This document shows, piece after piece, positions 10,559-21,492 of a stretch of DNA of 64,000 nucleotides. A program made the translations under genes and the position numbers. Numbering within the stretch: position 1 is the stretch's first letter; each line of letters begins with the position of its first letter. Below the pieces are notes generated by a model. That model was not told the DNA's origin. It saw only the letters and a list, made by a program, of their open reading frames with translations, and searched no databases. Origin of the DNA: Ampelocalamus luodianensis (Eukaryota; Streptophyta; Magnoliopsida; Poales; Poaceae); the NCBI GenBank assembly GCA_036346255.1, contig CM070620.1, positions 18,588,671-18,652,670 of the forward strand. The letters run 5' to 3'.

Positions 10559-13500
10559 TTGTTGGGGGGGGGGGGGCTAGAACCCACCTTAGCTCACACT
10601 AACCTCCGTCCCTGCGGCTGCTTCCGGCAAGGCTTTGAGCTTACTTGCAATCATTCCACTCTGCCTCCCAAGCTCTACCTGGGCAACACAACTACTCAGA
10701 TCACTGACTTAAATTACTGGCAAGCCTTGGCCCCTATGTTCTTCAACATTACGAGGAGACCAGGTGTGAACACATACAACATGTCCTGGGCGCCCCCTGC
10801 TAAAGGTATTACTATAGCTAGTTACAACACTTTCTATGTTATCGGCTGTAATTTCGATGTCACCTTGTACGAATATGGTACGGGAGACTTCGTTGGCTCT
10901 TGCATGAGTAGATGCGACGGTGAGAAGGTACCAAATGGAGGGCCTTGTAATGGGATGGGCTGCTGCCACATCGACGTACCAGGGGACTTGCCAGGCTTTC
11001 GGTCAACACTTGTCCGCACTGGTGGCATCGCTGCGGCACAGTCGGATCCGCTGCACCCTGGCATCATGGCTTTCATGTCGTACTATGGTTACGAATACAA
11101 CGCGAGCGATCTTTTCTCAAGTTGGACAAATGCAAGCAAAATTGGAGGCGCGTGCCTTCGTACTGCCATCATGGGCCAACCAAGCTGTGAAAGTGCGCAA
11201 ATGAACAGTGAAACCTATGCTTGTAGCACCGGCAGCAATTGCCAAAATTTATCATCTGGCGGCGGTTACTACTGTTCCTGCCCCGGTTATGAACAAGGCA
11301 ATCCTTACATTTGGAATGGATGCATAGGTGCTTCCTGCCCACCTTTTTTCTCCAAAATGATATATAATTCCCCCATATTTTACCTCCATCCTCTTGTTCT
11401 GACTTTCTCTGTCTATCTATTGTTGAGCAGATTATAACCCCAAGCAGAAAGAACACTGTCCGACATCATGTGGAAACATGACCATTCCCTTTCCTTTTGG
11501 GCTTGAAGAAGGCTGTTTTTCAAACGAAAGGTTTCGACTTAATTGTACAGCAGATAAACTCACAGTTCTGGGTTCAGGAGATGCAAAATATCATGTGACT
11601 AATGTTTCACTGGAAGATGGGACTTTGATTGTTAGCAACTTACTGAACAACGCGACCTCTGAGAAAGAGGTGATAATAGTTCGCTCTGAAAACGGTGTTA
11701 CGGATTACGATTCTGTCGAAGATCGTTTTGGTTTCTCTCTAGAATATGCCATTGTTATAAGGTGGGCGGTTGCGAATTTAACTTGTGAAATAGCTATGCA
11801 AAATAATAATATGTATGCATGCCGCAGCGTCCACAGCTATTGCAAAAACGTCACCCACGGAAAAATATTTCTTGGATATCGTTGCAAGTGTTCTTCCGGC
11901 TTCCAGGGTAATCCATACATCCAGAATGGCTGTGCAGGTTCGTTCCTCCTAACCCCCTCCATTGTGCACTAACATTTGCGCACTCCTGGCAATGTTTAAA
12001 GTTAATCAAAATTTCACCACCTAAGAGCATATACAATAGTAAGACATCATCTGTCTGTAAGTCTTACCACGTAGAACATGAGATGATGTGGATGAAAGAG
12101 GGAGAGCATAGAGAATTAAACTGTCTCTCATGCAATAGTCAATTGTAACAAGAGAAACAATGCACATTATATATGAAGGAGTTGTCTATAGAGACATGTA
12201 TAAAGACAATCTATTGTAGTTGTTGTCTTTAACACTGTCTATAAATAAGATGAAAAGGTATTATAGACAACAGTTATCTATATCATTGTACATACATTAA
12301 CGGAGTTGCACTTTGTATTCCGATATCATAAATGAGACTAGACAAATTTAAATGCCAACATTTCTTTTGAGCAACTAGTACGCGCACGTATATCTATCAC
12401 CGCTCACCACCAACATGTAACCAATGAATGCTCACTGCCTACTGCAATGACACATGTCAAAACTACAACAGGGCGGAGATATATTACGGATTAATAGACA
12501 GACCTTTTGAACATCTTTTTTATATGATCTCTCGAGAAGAAAATATTATAATAAGATGGGCTGTAGCCAATTTAACTTGTGAAAAAGCTATGCTATAGAA
12601 TGCTACATATGCGTGCCTCAGTGACCATAGCAATTGTTGCTTAGTTGTCACTCGCGGGAATATACGTTTTGGATATCGCTGCAATTGTTCCTCAGGCTTT
12701 GCAGGAAATCCATACCTCCAATATGGCTGCAAATTAAGGTTCGGTTCCCTCATCACTCCCTGTGCCAATGTTAGCCAGTTAGAAGTTGCAATGCATACAC
12801 ACATTGTCACATGCTTTGAAAATTATGCAGTAGTACACATAATGCAACGTTGTTGTACCCGTGTGTTAGGAGACCATAAATCAAAATAATTTATACCAGT
12901 CTGGCATTACTTTAAAAAGAAAACACCTGACTTACCTTTTGAGAAGCTAATGACGAATACATGTATTTGTTACCACCAATGTATAACCATTAGATTTATG
13001 TACAGACATTGATGAATGCTCAATGCCAAATAATTGCAATCAGACATGCCAAAATCTTCCCGGAAGCTATATATGCGTCACACCGCCTAAGCTTCTTTTG
13101 GGTAAGTAATAGCCCATAGAATCCCTTATTGCAAATACAACAAACAAAACACAAAGTTGTTTCATGACTGAAATTAACTAATGCAGGTATTGCGACTGGA
13201 ATTGGTTGTGGCCTTGGCTCAATAATTCTTGCAATCAGTGCAACCATACTTGCTCAAAAGTGGAAGAAAAGTGTACAAAATAGAGTTCGAAGAGGATACT
13301 TTAAGAAAAATCAAGGCCTACTCTTAGAGCAACTAATCTCAGATGAAAGTGCCACTGAAAAAACTAAGATATTCTCCATGGAAGAACTAGAGAAGGCCTC
13401 CAACAATTTTGATGCTACCCGTGTTCTTGGTCGCGGAGGCCATGGAACGGTTTACAAAGGAATTCTAACTGACCAACGTGTGGTGGCCATCAAAAAGTCC

Positions 13501-14427
13501 AAAATCATTGAGCAAACTGAGATAGACCAATTCATCAATGAGGTTGCTATCTTGTCACAAATTATCCACCGCAATGTGGTGAAGCTTTTCGGTTGTTGCC
13601 TTGAAACCGAGGTGCCCTTGCTTGTCTATGAGTTCATATCCAATGGCACATTGTATGACCTTCTCCATATTGATGTAAATGTCAAATGCTTGCTATCATG
13701 GGACGATCGCATTAGGATTGCAGTAGAAGTAGCAGGTGCACTCTCATATCTCCACTCAGCTGCTACAATACCAATTTTTCATAGAGACGTGAAATCTTCC
13801 AACATACTCTTAGATGACAATTTCATCACAAAGGTTTCCGACTTCGGTGCTTCAAGATCTGTTTCACTCGATGAGACTCATGTGGTAACAGTTGTACATG
13901 GTACATTCGGTTACTTAGATCCTAAGTACTACCATACTGGCCAACTGACTGAGAAGAGTGATGTCTATAGTTTTGGAGTGATACTTGTGGAGCTTTTGAC
14001 AAGAAAGAAGCCGATTTTTATCAATGATCTCCGTGCAAAACGAAGTTTGTCCCACTATTTTGTTGAAGGACTTCAAGAGGGAGATCTCATGGAAATAATT
14101 GATTCCCAGGTTATGGACGAGGCAAGCCAGGAAGAGATTGATGATATTGCATCACTAGCAGAAGTGTGTTTAAGGCTCAAAGGAGGTGATAGACCTACTA
14201 TGAAAGAAGTAGAGATGAGGCTGCAATTCCTCAGGACTATGAGACTAAGAAAATGCCAACCTTTTCTAGCAAACGATGGAGAGATTGAGCCGTTGCTATG
14301 CTCAAATGCTAGTGACTCTCATGCACAGAGAAATTTCATCAATGCTATTGGTTTAACATCTGAATGGATCTCTGGGAAGTACAGTCTGGAACAAGAGTGC
14401 TCATCCTCAATCAGTTTGCCACGTTAA
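10559..14427 (+). CDS. Wall-associated receptor kinase-like, 5' end missing
   Basis: WAKs are plasma-membrane receptors that bind pectin outside and signal through a Ser/Thr kinase inside. Exons read here: 1, to 11337 (GUB_WAK_bind, from GCFRQGFELTCN on); 2, 11431-11937 (second cysteine-rich unit, IPFPFGLEEGC to GNPYIQNGC); 3, 13006-13101 (calcium-binding EGF start, DIDECSMPNNC); 4, 13187-14427 (transmembrane helix GLGSIILAISATILA, then kinase). All junctions are GT-AG in phase 1. Kinase landmarks: GRGGHGTVYKG, VAIKK, HRDVKSSNILLD (RD type), DFGASRS, DVYSFGVILVELL; stop TAA at 14425. Oddities: no signal peptide, no CGxxxIPYPFG opening and no in-frame ATG before 10735; exon 1 emerges from a run of G at 10562-10575. 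Exon 3 is 96 nt against 153 nt in the minus-strand paralogue at 63.3 kb. It is either a 5'-truncated copy or one whose first exon was displaced. Confidence 0.75.
12023..12300. mobile_element. Probable MITE in WAK intron 2
   Basis: The ends are weakly inverted (GCATATACAATAG against GTATGTACAATGA on the other strand) and internal GTCTATA/TATAGAC and GACAA/TTGTC motifs are mirrored. The size, about 280 bp, fits a MITE. I could not find a clear target-site duplication, so family and exact ends are uncertain. Confidence 0.4.
12541..12735 (+). pseudogene. Relic duplicate of the WAK second cysteine-rich exon
   Basis: Lying in the intron between exons 2 and 3, this block repeats the 3' third of exon 2: IIRWAVANLTCEKAM, then YACLSDHSNC, FGYRCNCSSGFAGNPYLQYGC. 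A TAG follows KAML, so inclusion would truncate the protein. It is a leftover of a tandem exon duplication or of a decayed second WAK copy. Confidence 0.8.
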
Positions 14428-15024
14428 CCATATCGACATGATAACACAGTCGAATGGGCCGTATTTATGTTATCGTATATTTTGTATAAAGAACTGTGTT
14501 ATGTAGTTCAGTAGTTCCCTCTAAATGGCAGTATGTCCACTTCATACATATATATGTATATATGTATATATATTTGTATATTGTATGTTTAGACCATACC
14601 ACTTGTCCACATTTAGTATTTGTGATCAATATGCCTGTAAGGTGTGTATACCTCATTGTATTTAATCTATGGCGATAAAAAAGATTGTAATGTCGTGAAC
14701 AAGTTCAGTAATGATCTAATACATCCCATTGCCAGTGAGATGCTTAATAGAGGTTTCAGCAGGTATCTGATTTAACTGGTCAACACAGGTACAATATATT
14801 ACTGCTGCATACAGAATTTCAGTGAGTACCTCACACAGCAGTACCAAGGATAGTAAAAAACTCAATAAAATCACAATAATTTCAGTGAGTACCTCTGCGC
14901 TATCAGGGATGGGCTGAAGCCCGGACAACCCCAGGCCTGGCTAACGCATGGCCTGTGTTTTTTCTTTTTTTAAAAATAAAATAGAAAGAGAAGGTCCAGA
15001 AAGATAAATCTTTGGTACCTAATA
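14428..15024. other. WAK 3' flank with an alternating AT tract
   Basis: Contains the probable 3' UTR of the WAK and an ATATGT-type low-complexity tract at about 14545-14585. A short duplicated phrase (ATTTCAGTGAGTACCTC) occurs at about 14816 and 14879. No gene seen. Confidence 0.5.
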
Positions 15025-15282
15025 GACCCTCCGGTCACAAAAAAATACCCTAGAATACATGCAATCAAATTTTATCAATTTTGGCCAAAGATATTATCTA
15101 AAATATGTAGTTTGGATAAACGAAAATGATATGAGTAAATTTGTCACAAAAAATATTTTCATAACATTACACTTTTATAAAAAAAAATTAAAAAAATTGA
15201 TGATAACGTTTAGTGGTCAAAGTAGCATCTTATTTACTATGAATAGTAAAAAACGATTTCCTTTTGCGACCAGAGGAAGTAC
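15025..15282. mobile_element. Stowaway-like MITE
   Basis: Left end GACCCTCCGGTCACAAAAAA and right end (reverse strand) GTACTTCCTCTGGTCGCAAA are imperfect inverted repeats of the CTCCCTCCGT Stowaway type. TA flanks both ends, and 258 bp is the usual size. Noncoding. Confidence 0.7.
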
Positions 15283-15610
15283 TACGCAAGAACTCCTAGT
15301 TCACAAAAACAAGTCGTTTTAGACATCGATACAGTCTCCAAAATGTAACTTTGATTACTAATTACTATTGTAATATATTTATAAAACTCAATAAAATCAC
15401 AATATTATAAAAGAACTTTTCAGATGAATCTACACATATGATTTTTATATATCTAATCTAGATATTAAAAAAGACATAGATAGTCAAAGTCTCTAAAATT
15501 TGACTGCACGCATTGCAAAACAACTTGCTCATTTTTGTGAGCTGGAAGAAGTACCTAAACTTGGGTTTGAGATGTACTTGGATAATTTGATGGCACAAAG
15601 ATCATACACG

Positions 15611-16020
15611 TAAAACTATGCGTTGAGGAAAAGAAAGTTGAAGAAGAGTCCCTGCCTTTAAGAGATATAATCATCGTATCATACACGCACACTTTGCTTG
15701 TCGAACCTATAACATACACTTAGGATTGTTGGATTTAATAAGCGTAAAGATAAAAAATATCTGGAACAGGTTTGAAAGAGAGGAGGCAGCAACCTTAATT
15801 AAGCACGCCAAACACTTTTCATAGAGTCACGCAGCTGTTCATCTCCACCCTTTTAATTTCTATCCTGAAACGTGCGGATATATAAATCTTATCCAAACTT
15901 GTTTTTTCGTCTAGCTCCTTCTTGTATGTGTTGGACTCTAGCCCGACGTCTGACGCTGGAGCCCCTTTGACGACGATGAACCGTCCGATTCAAAACCAAC
16001 AGTCCGTGACGAAGAGATTG
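15611..16020 (+). repeat. Inverted-duplicate partner of 47394-47693
   Basis: Read in reverse, 47394-47693 shares an ordered set of phrases with this block: AAAACTATGCGT(T/G)GAGG, AGAGTCCCTGCCT, CACACTTTGCTTGT, TCTGACGCTGGA, then ACCGTCC and GACGAAGAGA-like ends. Spacing differs by indels. It overlaps the distal promoter of the beta-galactosidase. Confidence 0.65.
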
Positions 16021-16166
16021 TCGCGCAATCAACAGTCTATCATGATTGTCGCCAGAGGAGTTAAAAACTACTTTTCAAGATAAAACGCAATCAAATCAAA
16101 CCACGTGCGACAAACTTAAAAGGGAAAAAAACCTATCCAGACTGTACGCACGGTGCTTCCACTCCC

Positions 16167-16174
16167 TATAAATA
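16167..16174 (+). promoter_or_regulatory. TATA box of the beta-galactosidase gene
   Basis: TATAAATA lies about 80 bp upstream of the ATG at 16255 in an otherwise GC-richer context, a normal position for a plant core promoter. Confidence 0.7.
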
Positions 16175-16254
16175 GCCACGTCCATGGCGCTTGCATGCAC
16201 ACCACCGTACGTCTCCTCCTGTTTTGCTACCACGAGCACGCACGTTACGTGGCG

Positions 16255-19200
16255 ATGGAGCGCGTGCCGCTCGCGTTGCTGGTCCTAGCTTCTGTGTTGG
16301 TCTCGGCGACTTGCACCAAGGTCTCTTACGACGAGCGCGCGCTGGTGATCGATGGCGAGCGCCGCATCGTCATCTCCGGCTCCATCCACTATCCCAGGAG
16401 CACACCCGACGTGAGTCGATCGTCCAAGCTTGCTGGTTTTAGCCGTCGACGATGGGACATATATACGTGCTATTGCTTTGAAGTTCTTTTGAGGCAAGCA
16501 TTAACTGCTTTGAAATTAATCTGTTGCTTGCTGTGATTTGTTTTGTTTTCTGGCGTGCAGATGTGGCCTGATCTGATCCAGAAGGCGAAGGAAGGAGGCC
16601 TCAACACGATCGAGACCTACGTCTTCTGGAACGGCCATGAGCCGCGCCCTCGTGAGGTTTGATCACAATTCAGCATGCTGTACCGATGCTGATCTTACCA
16701 ATGGATCGTGGTGCATGCATCGATCGCTAACGTTTTCTTCCCTCTTCTCGATTTTCAGTACTACTTCGAGAGGAACTACGACATCGTAAGGTTCTTCAAG
16801 GAGATCCAGAACGCTGGCATGTACGCCATTCTTCGCATTGGCCCCTACATATGCGGTGAATGGAATTATGGGTATGTATGTTGACTGAATCTGACATGTA
16901 AACACTGAATATTATCTGTAAGCTAGCATGCATCAAGTACTAAATCGCATTGTTTCATGTTTTACAGAGGACTTCCCGCCTGGCTGCGTGACATTCCTGA
17001 CATGCAGTTCAGACTTCACAACGAGCCTTTTGAGGTACTACTGTATTTCCTTTTTTTTCATGAAACATATCTAATTGTGATTGCAGATAGAACCAAGTAT
17101 TATGTCAAAAAAAAACGTCAAAAAAACTAAGTATTATGTATTATTTATGTTCAAACAGCGTGAGATGGAAATTTTCACAACCCTGATAGTTAACAAGATG
17201 AAGGAAGCAAATCTCTTCGCAGGACAGGAGGGCCTATCATTCTCACGCAGGTAAATACTAGTCCAAGTGTCACTCTCGATGGACATTTTCTTAACCCGAC
17301 CTCTTAGAATGTTAATTTTCCGCCTCTACAGATCGAGAACGAGTACGGAAATATTCAAGCTGGTTTGCCTGATAAGGAGTCTGCCACGAAATACATCCAC
17401 TGGTGCGCAGACATGGCGAACAAGCAGAACGTCGGTGTTCCGTGGATCATGTGCCAGCAAAAGGACGATGTGCCACCCAATGTGGTAAGCTATTCTCTCC
17501 AATTTCAACCAGCATTAATACAAATGATCAACGATAGCATTGTGCAGCTCAACAGTTATTTAATGTATACTGTTTCCAATCACCAGATCAACACCTGCAA
17601 TGGATTTTACTGCCATGACTTCTACCCGAATGGAACCCATATGCCCAAGATATGGACGGAGAATTGGACTGGATGGTAAAGTTCTTTTTCCCCATCCACT
17701 GCATGCCATTTTGCTTGGTTTGCTTGGATGAGTAAGCTAATGTAATGTCATTAGGTTCAAAGCTTGGGACAAGCCGGATTACCATAGGCCTGCTGAGGAT
17801 GTTGCTTATGCAGTTGCCATGTTCTTCCAAAACCGTGGATCAGTCCAAAATTACTACATGGTATGATTATGTAGGGCATTGATTAATGCATGATTTTTTT
17901 TAAGCCTTCCATGAGACCATGACTGTTGTGTGCTAATATATCATCTTGTCATGTTCATCAGTATCATGGTGGAACGAACTTTGGCCGCACTTCTGGGGGT
18001 CCATACATTACAACCACCTATGACTATGATGCACCTTTGGATGAATACGGTAAGCTAGCTAGTAGGAAAAGACTGCAGCATATTATTTTCTACAGGCATT
18101 GTTGCTTGCAGATCTAATTGATTCCATCTTTATAACCCAACAGGTAACATTAGGCAGCCTAAATATGGTCACTTGAAGGAGCTTCATGATCTACTGAATT
18201 CCATGGAGAAGCACCTCGTCTATGGACAGCACAATGAAACCAACTTCGAAGATAAAGTCAAAGTATGATTTGGAAATCACCCTCTCTCTTTTTGTCACAA
18301 TTCGATGCTTGGGTTTAGTACAATCTGACCACACTCATATGATCAATGTAGGCAACAAAATATACCTTGGATGATGGTTCTTCTGCTTGCTTCATCAGCA
18401 ACAGCCATGCAGATAAGGATGCTAGTGTGACCTTTGAGGGATCTGTATACCAAGTACCTGCATGGTCCGTCAGTGTTTTGCCTGACTGCAAGACTTTGGC
18501 ATACAACACTGCTAAGGTAGATTCTTCTATCATTGTCGATAAGTTCCTTTTACGAAACGATATTATGTAACTGTGAGCAGTATTAAATTTTTCTGCGCTG
18601 CAATGATTCTGTGATCAGATTAAGACCCAGACATCTGTCATGGTAAAGAAAGAAAGCGCGGTGAAGGAAGAGCCTAAAGGCCTGAAGTGGTCTTGGATGC
18701 CTGAGTTCCTGAAGCCTTTCTTAACTGACGAGCACGGCTCCTTCAAAAATAACGAGCTCTTGGAACAGATCGTCACATCGGCTGACGAAAGTGACTACCT
18801 GTGGTACAAGACAAGGTAATCGAAAAAGAAACAATATTTTATCTGTGATAACGTCGATCAAATTGTCATTAAACCCAAAACTCTCTTATGAAATGCAGCC
18901 TGATCCGCGAGGCAGAACAAAAATTCACGCTGTATGTGAACACCACAGGCCATGAGATCTATTCGTTTGTCAACGGAGAGCTTGTTGGTTAGTACTTGCT
19001 GCTGCACAACTCACTAAACCCTTTTTCCGTGACAGTCACAGTAGTGCTAACGATTGTTCCAAAACCATGTATTGACAGGGTACCAGCATTCCGTGAACGG
19101 GCCATACCTTTTCCAATTCCAGGCTCCAGTGACACTGAAAGCCGGCAAGAACTACATCTCTCTCCTCAGTGCGACCGTCGGCCTTAAGGTTTTGATTTTC

Positions 19201-20304
19201 ACAACTAAGGCAGAAAAAATTTCAACACTTTCGTTTCCATCATGATGCTGAAAAAACAAGTTTGTCATTGTCAAAACAGAACTACGGTGCTTCCTTCGAG
19301 CTAATGCCCGCCGGTATTGTTGGAGGACCGGTTAAGCTGGTCGGCGCTGACGGCAACACCATTGATCTTTCCCACAACACCTGGACTTACAAGGTACTGC
19401 AGAGCGCAGAGCATTAATCATCTCTCATATGCTAGCTTTTCATGCCTGTTCTATGTATACAAATGCCATAACTTTGTTCTGATATATGCTTGTGTTCTAG
19501 ACTGGCTTGTTTGGTGAGTACAAGCAAATCCATCTGGACAAACCTGGCTTCAAATGGAGCAACCGCACCGTCCCCGTCAACAGGCCCTTCACTTGGTACA
19601 AGGTACATACATTGGCATACACCGATATTTCTTTTGACTTGAACGGTGAATCTTTGCAGATTAGACACTGAACCTGTTTGCTTTCCTTTGCTCTTTAGGC
19701 TACGTTCCAAGCTCCTGTTGGCACGGAGGCCGTGGTGGTGGACCTGGCCGGCCTGAACAAGGGCGTGGCGTACGTGAACGGCAACAACCTGGGGCGCTAC
19801 TGGCCGAGCTACATCGCCGGCGACATGGACGGTTGCCACCGCTGCGACTACAGGGGGGAGTACAAGACCTGGGACAACGGGGAGAAGTGCCTGAGCGGCT
19901 GCCACGAGATCGGCCAGAGGTGGTACCACGTGCCCCGGTCGTTCCTCAAGGCCGGCGAGCCCAACACCATCATGCTGTTCGAGGAGGCCGGCGGCGACCC
20001 GTCCAAGGTCAACTTCAAGACGGTGGCGGTCGGCCCGGTGTGCGTGAGCGCCGACAAGGGCGACGCCATCACCCTGACGTGCGAGCACGGCCGGACCATC
20101 TCCAGCGTCGACGTGGCCAGCTTCGGCGTGGCCAAGGCCCAGTGCGGCGCGTATGAGGGCGGGTGCAAGTCCAAGGCGGCCCACGACGCGCTGTCGGCGG
20201 CGTGCGCCGGGAAGGAGTCGTGCACGGTGCGCTACACCGACGCCTTCGACTCCGCCGACTGCAATGCGTCCAGCGCGCTCACTGTTCAAGCTACGTGCTC
20301 ATGA
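16255..20304 (+). CDS. Beta-galactosidase (GH35) with exon-5 frameshift
   Basis: Secreted exo-beta-galactosidase of cell-wall galactan/arabinogalactan turnover. Exons: 16255-16410, 16561-16656, 16759-16871, 16968-17034, 17159-17250, 17332-17484, 17587-17675, 17755-17860, 17962-18049, 18144-18262, 18352-18516, 18619-18815, 18899-18987, 19079-19188, 19280-19393, 19501-19602, 19699-20304. Every intron is GT-AG. Landmarks: signal peptide MERVPLALLVLASVLVSATC, SGSIHYPRS, ETYVFWNGHE, ILRIGPYICGEWNYG, IENEYGN (acid/base Glu), WTENWTGW (nucleophile Glu), YHGGTNFGRTSGG, and a C-terminal SUEL/galactose-binding lectin domain (from CVSADKGD to the stop). The exons sum to 2462 nt; one base is missing in exon 5, where GGPIILTQ should be read (17222-17235). 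With normal splicing the frame shifts and TGA arises at the exon 6/7 junction, giving about 225 residues. Without the deletion it would encode 820. All other exons look undamaged, so this is a very recent pseudogene or a base-call error. Confidence 0.9.
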
Positions 20305-21199
20305 AAGCTTTGTTAGTTGGGACCTTATCTTAGGGCTTAGGAGTTTTGTGTAGGTATAGCCGTATAGGTATACAGCTAATGTTTTGTTAGGCCTTAGTTT
20401 TCAGTGATCCAATCAACCTCTTAGTTTGGATTCTGTTACATAGATACTGTTTGCATGAAGTTAAACTCATAGTTGATTGCAATGGAGACTTGCATATTTT
20501 TCTGTCCGCTGAATATTTCCTCTTCCTAGTGTGTACATGTTTTTTAAGAGTTAAGATATCGCTAAAAATGTCAATGATACATATACAAGTATCGTGGCAT
20601 ATACTCACAAGTGGACTAGATTTAGAATAGCAAACACGGTCGCAAACCAGCACATGGCTGCAAATAAATGAGTTCAAAATTGCACGATAATGACATGCAT
20701 GCACATATCTCGTGTGTGTTATTACACGCCTGACAGCAGAAATGATACAAACTCAGTAATCATGTTTGGATAAATAAATATATGCTATAGTAACCTATAG
20801 TTGTTGTACAAAGAAGTGCAAAGGTCGGATAAGTTATCTTAAGTAAGGTTGGCTGCTTCAGATGTACAAATGTATTCATTTCAGAAGAAGTTACGACAGG
20901 TGGTACAACACTATCAGAAACAGACATTTGCTTGCTACAACGCAGTATTGTTTTTGCAACATCACCTGCACACGATGTTTTTCACAAAGTCAGATGTTGT
21001 CCAACCAAGTTAATAAAAGTGAACTCGATTACTGATGCAGACAAGATATTCCAATAGGTTCAATTGATGTGCATGGCTCATGCTAGGAAAATGGCAGGCA
21101 TTGAACCCATCACCCATGTAAGTTGCAGGCCATCATTCACATAGGGGATTCTTTTGTTAAAGCATATCATCATGAGCAAACTACATGACTAGAAATTAC
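20305..21199. other. Beta-galactosidase 3' UTR and AGD 3' flank
   Basis: The two convergent genes end about 1.2 kb apart. The first 200-300 bp after the TGA is probably 3' UTR. The rest is AT-rich, with no further gene or repeat terminus recognised. Confidence 0.45.
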
Positions 21200-21207
21200 A
21201 TCTTGAC

Positions 21208-21492
21208 CAGGGTTCAAGAAACCAGCATAAACCGGTTGATTTTCGCCTAATACCGGAAAACCACTCAGATCGTTTTTTATAAAAAGGCCTGTCCGGGGTC
21301 TAATTGACAATGTTTGATCCTCATCTTTTCCAAAATAGATTTTTTTTTTTACTTCCTAGACATTATCAAAGTATTAAACCTTGAAAAACTCGAATTTACA
21401 GGTTTGAAAAAAAGAAAAGAAAAGAAAAACCACCATTTGCTAACCGCCCATATAATTTATTTTTTTTTTGAAAAACGGTTTCTTGAACACTA
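21208..21492. mobile_element. hAT-like MITE at the AGD 3' coding end
   Basis: Starts CAGGGTTCAAGAAACC and ends GGTTTCTTGAACACTA. It is flanked by 8-bp target duplications ATCTTGAC (21200-21207) and ATCTTGAT (21493-21500). Related ends and internal CCGGTTGA/ACCGCC blocks link it to the MITEs at 24078, 26390 and 38338. The stop codon of AGD (TAG on the minus strand, 21492-21490) lies inside its terminus. Confidence 0.85.

Noticed and set aside
12541..12735. Treating the block as a functional WAK exon
   Set aside because: It contains an in-frame TAG and repeats sequence already present in exon 2.
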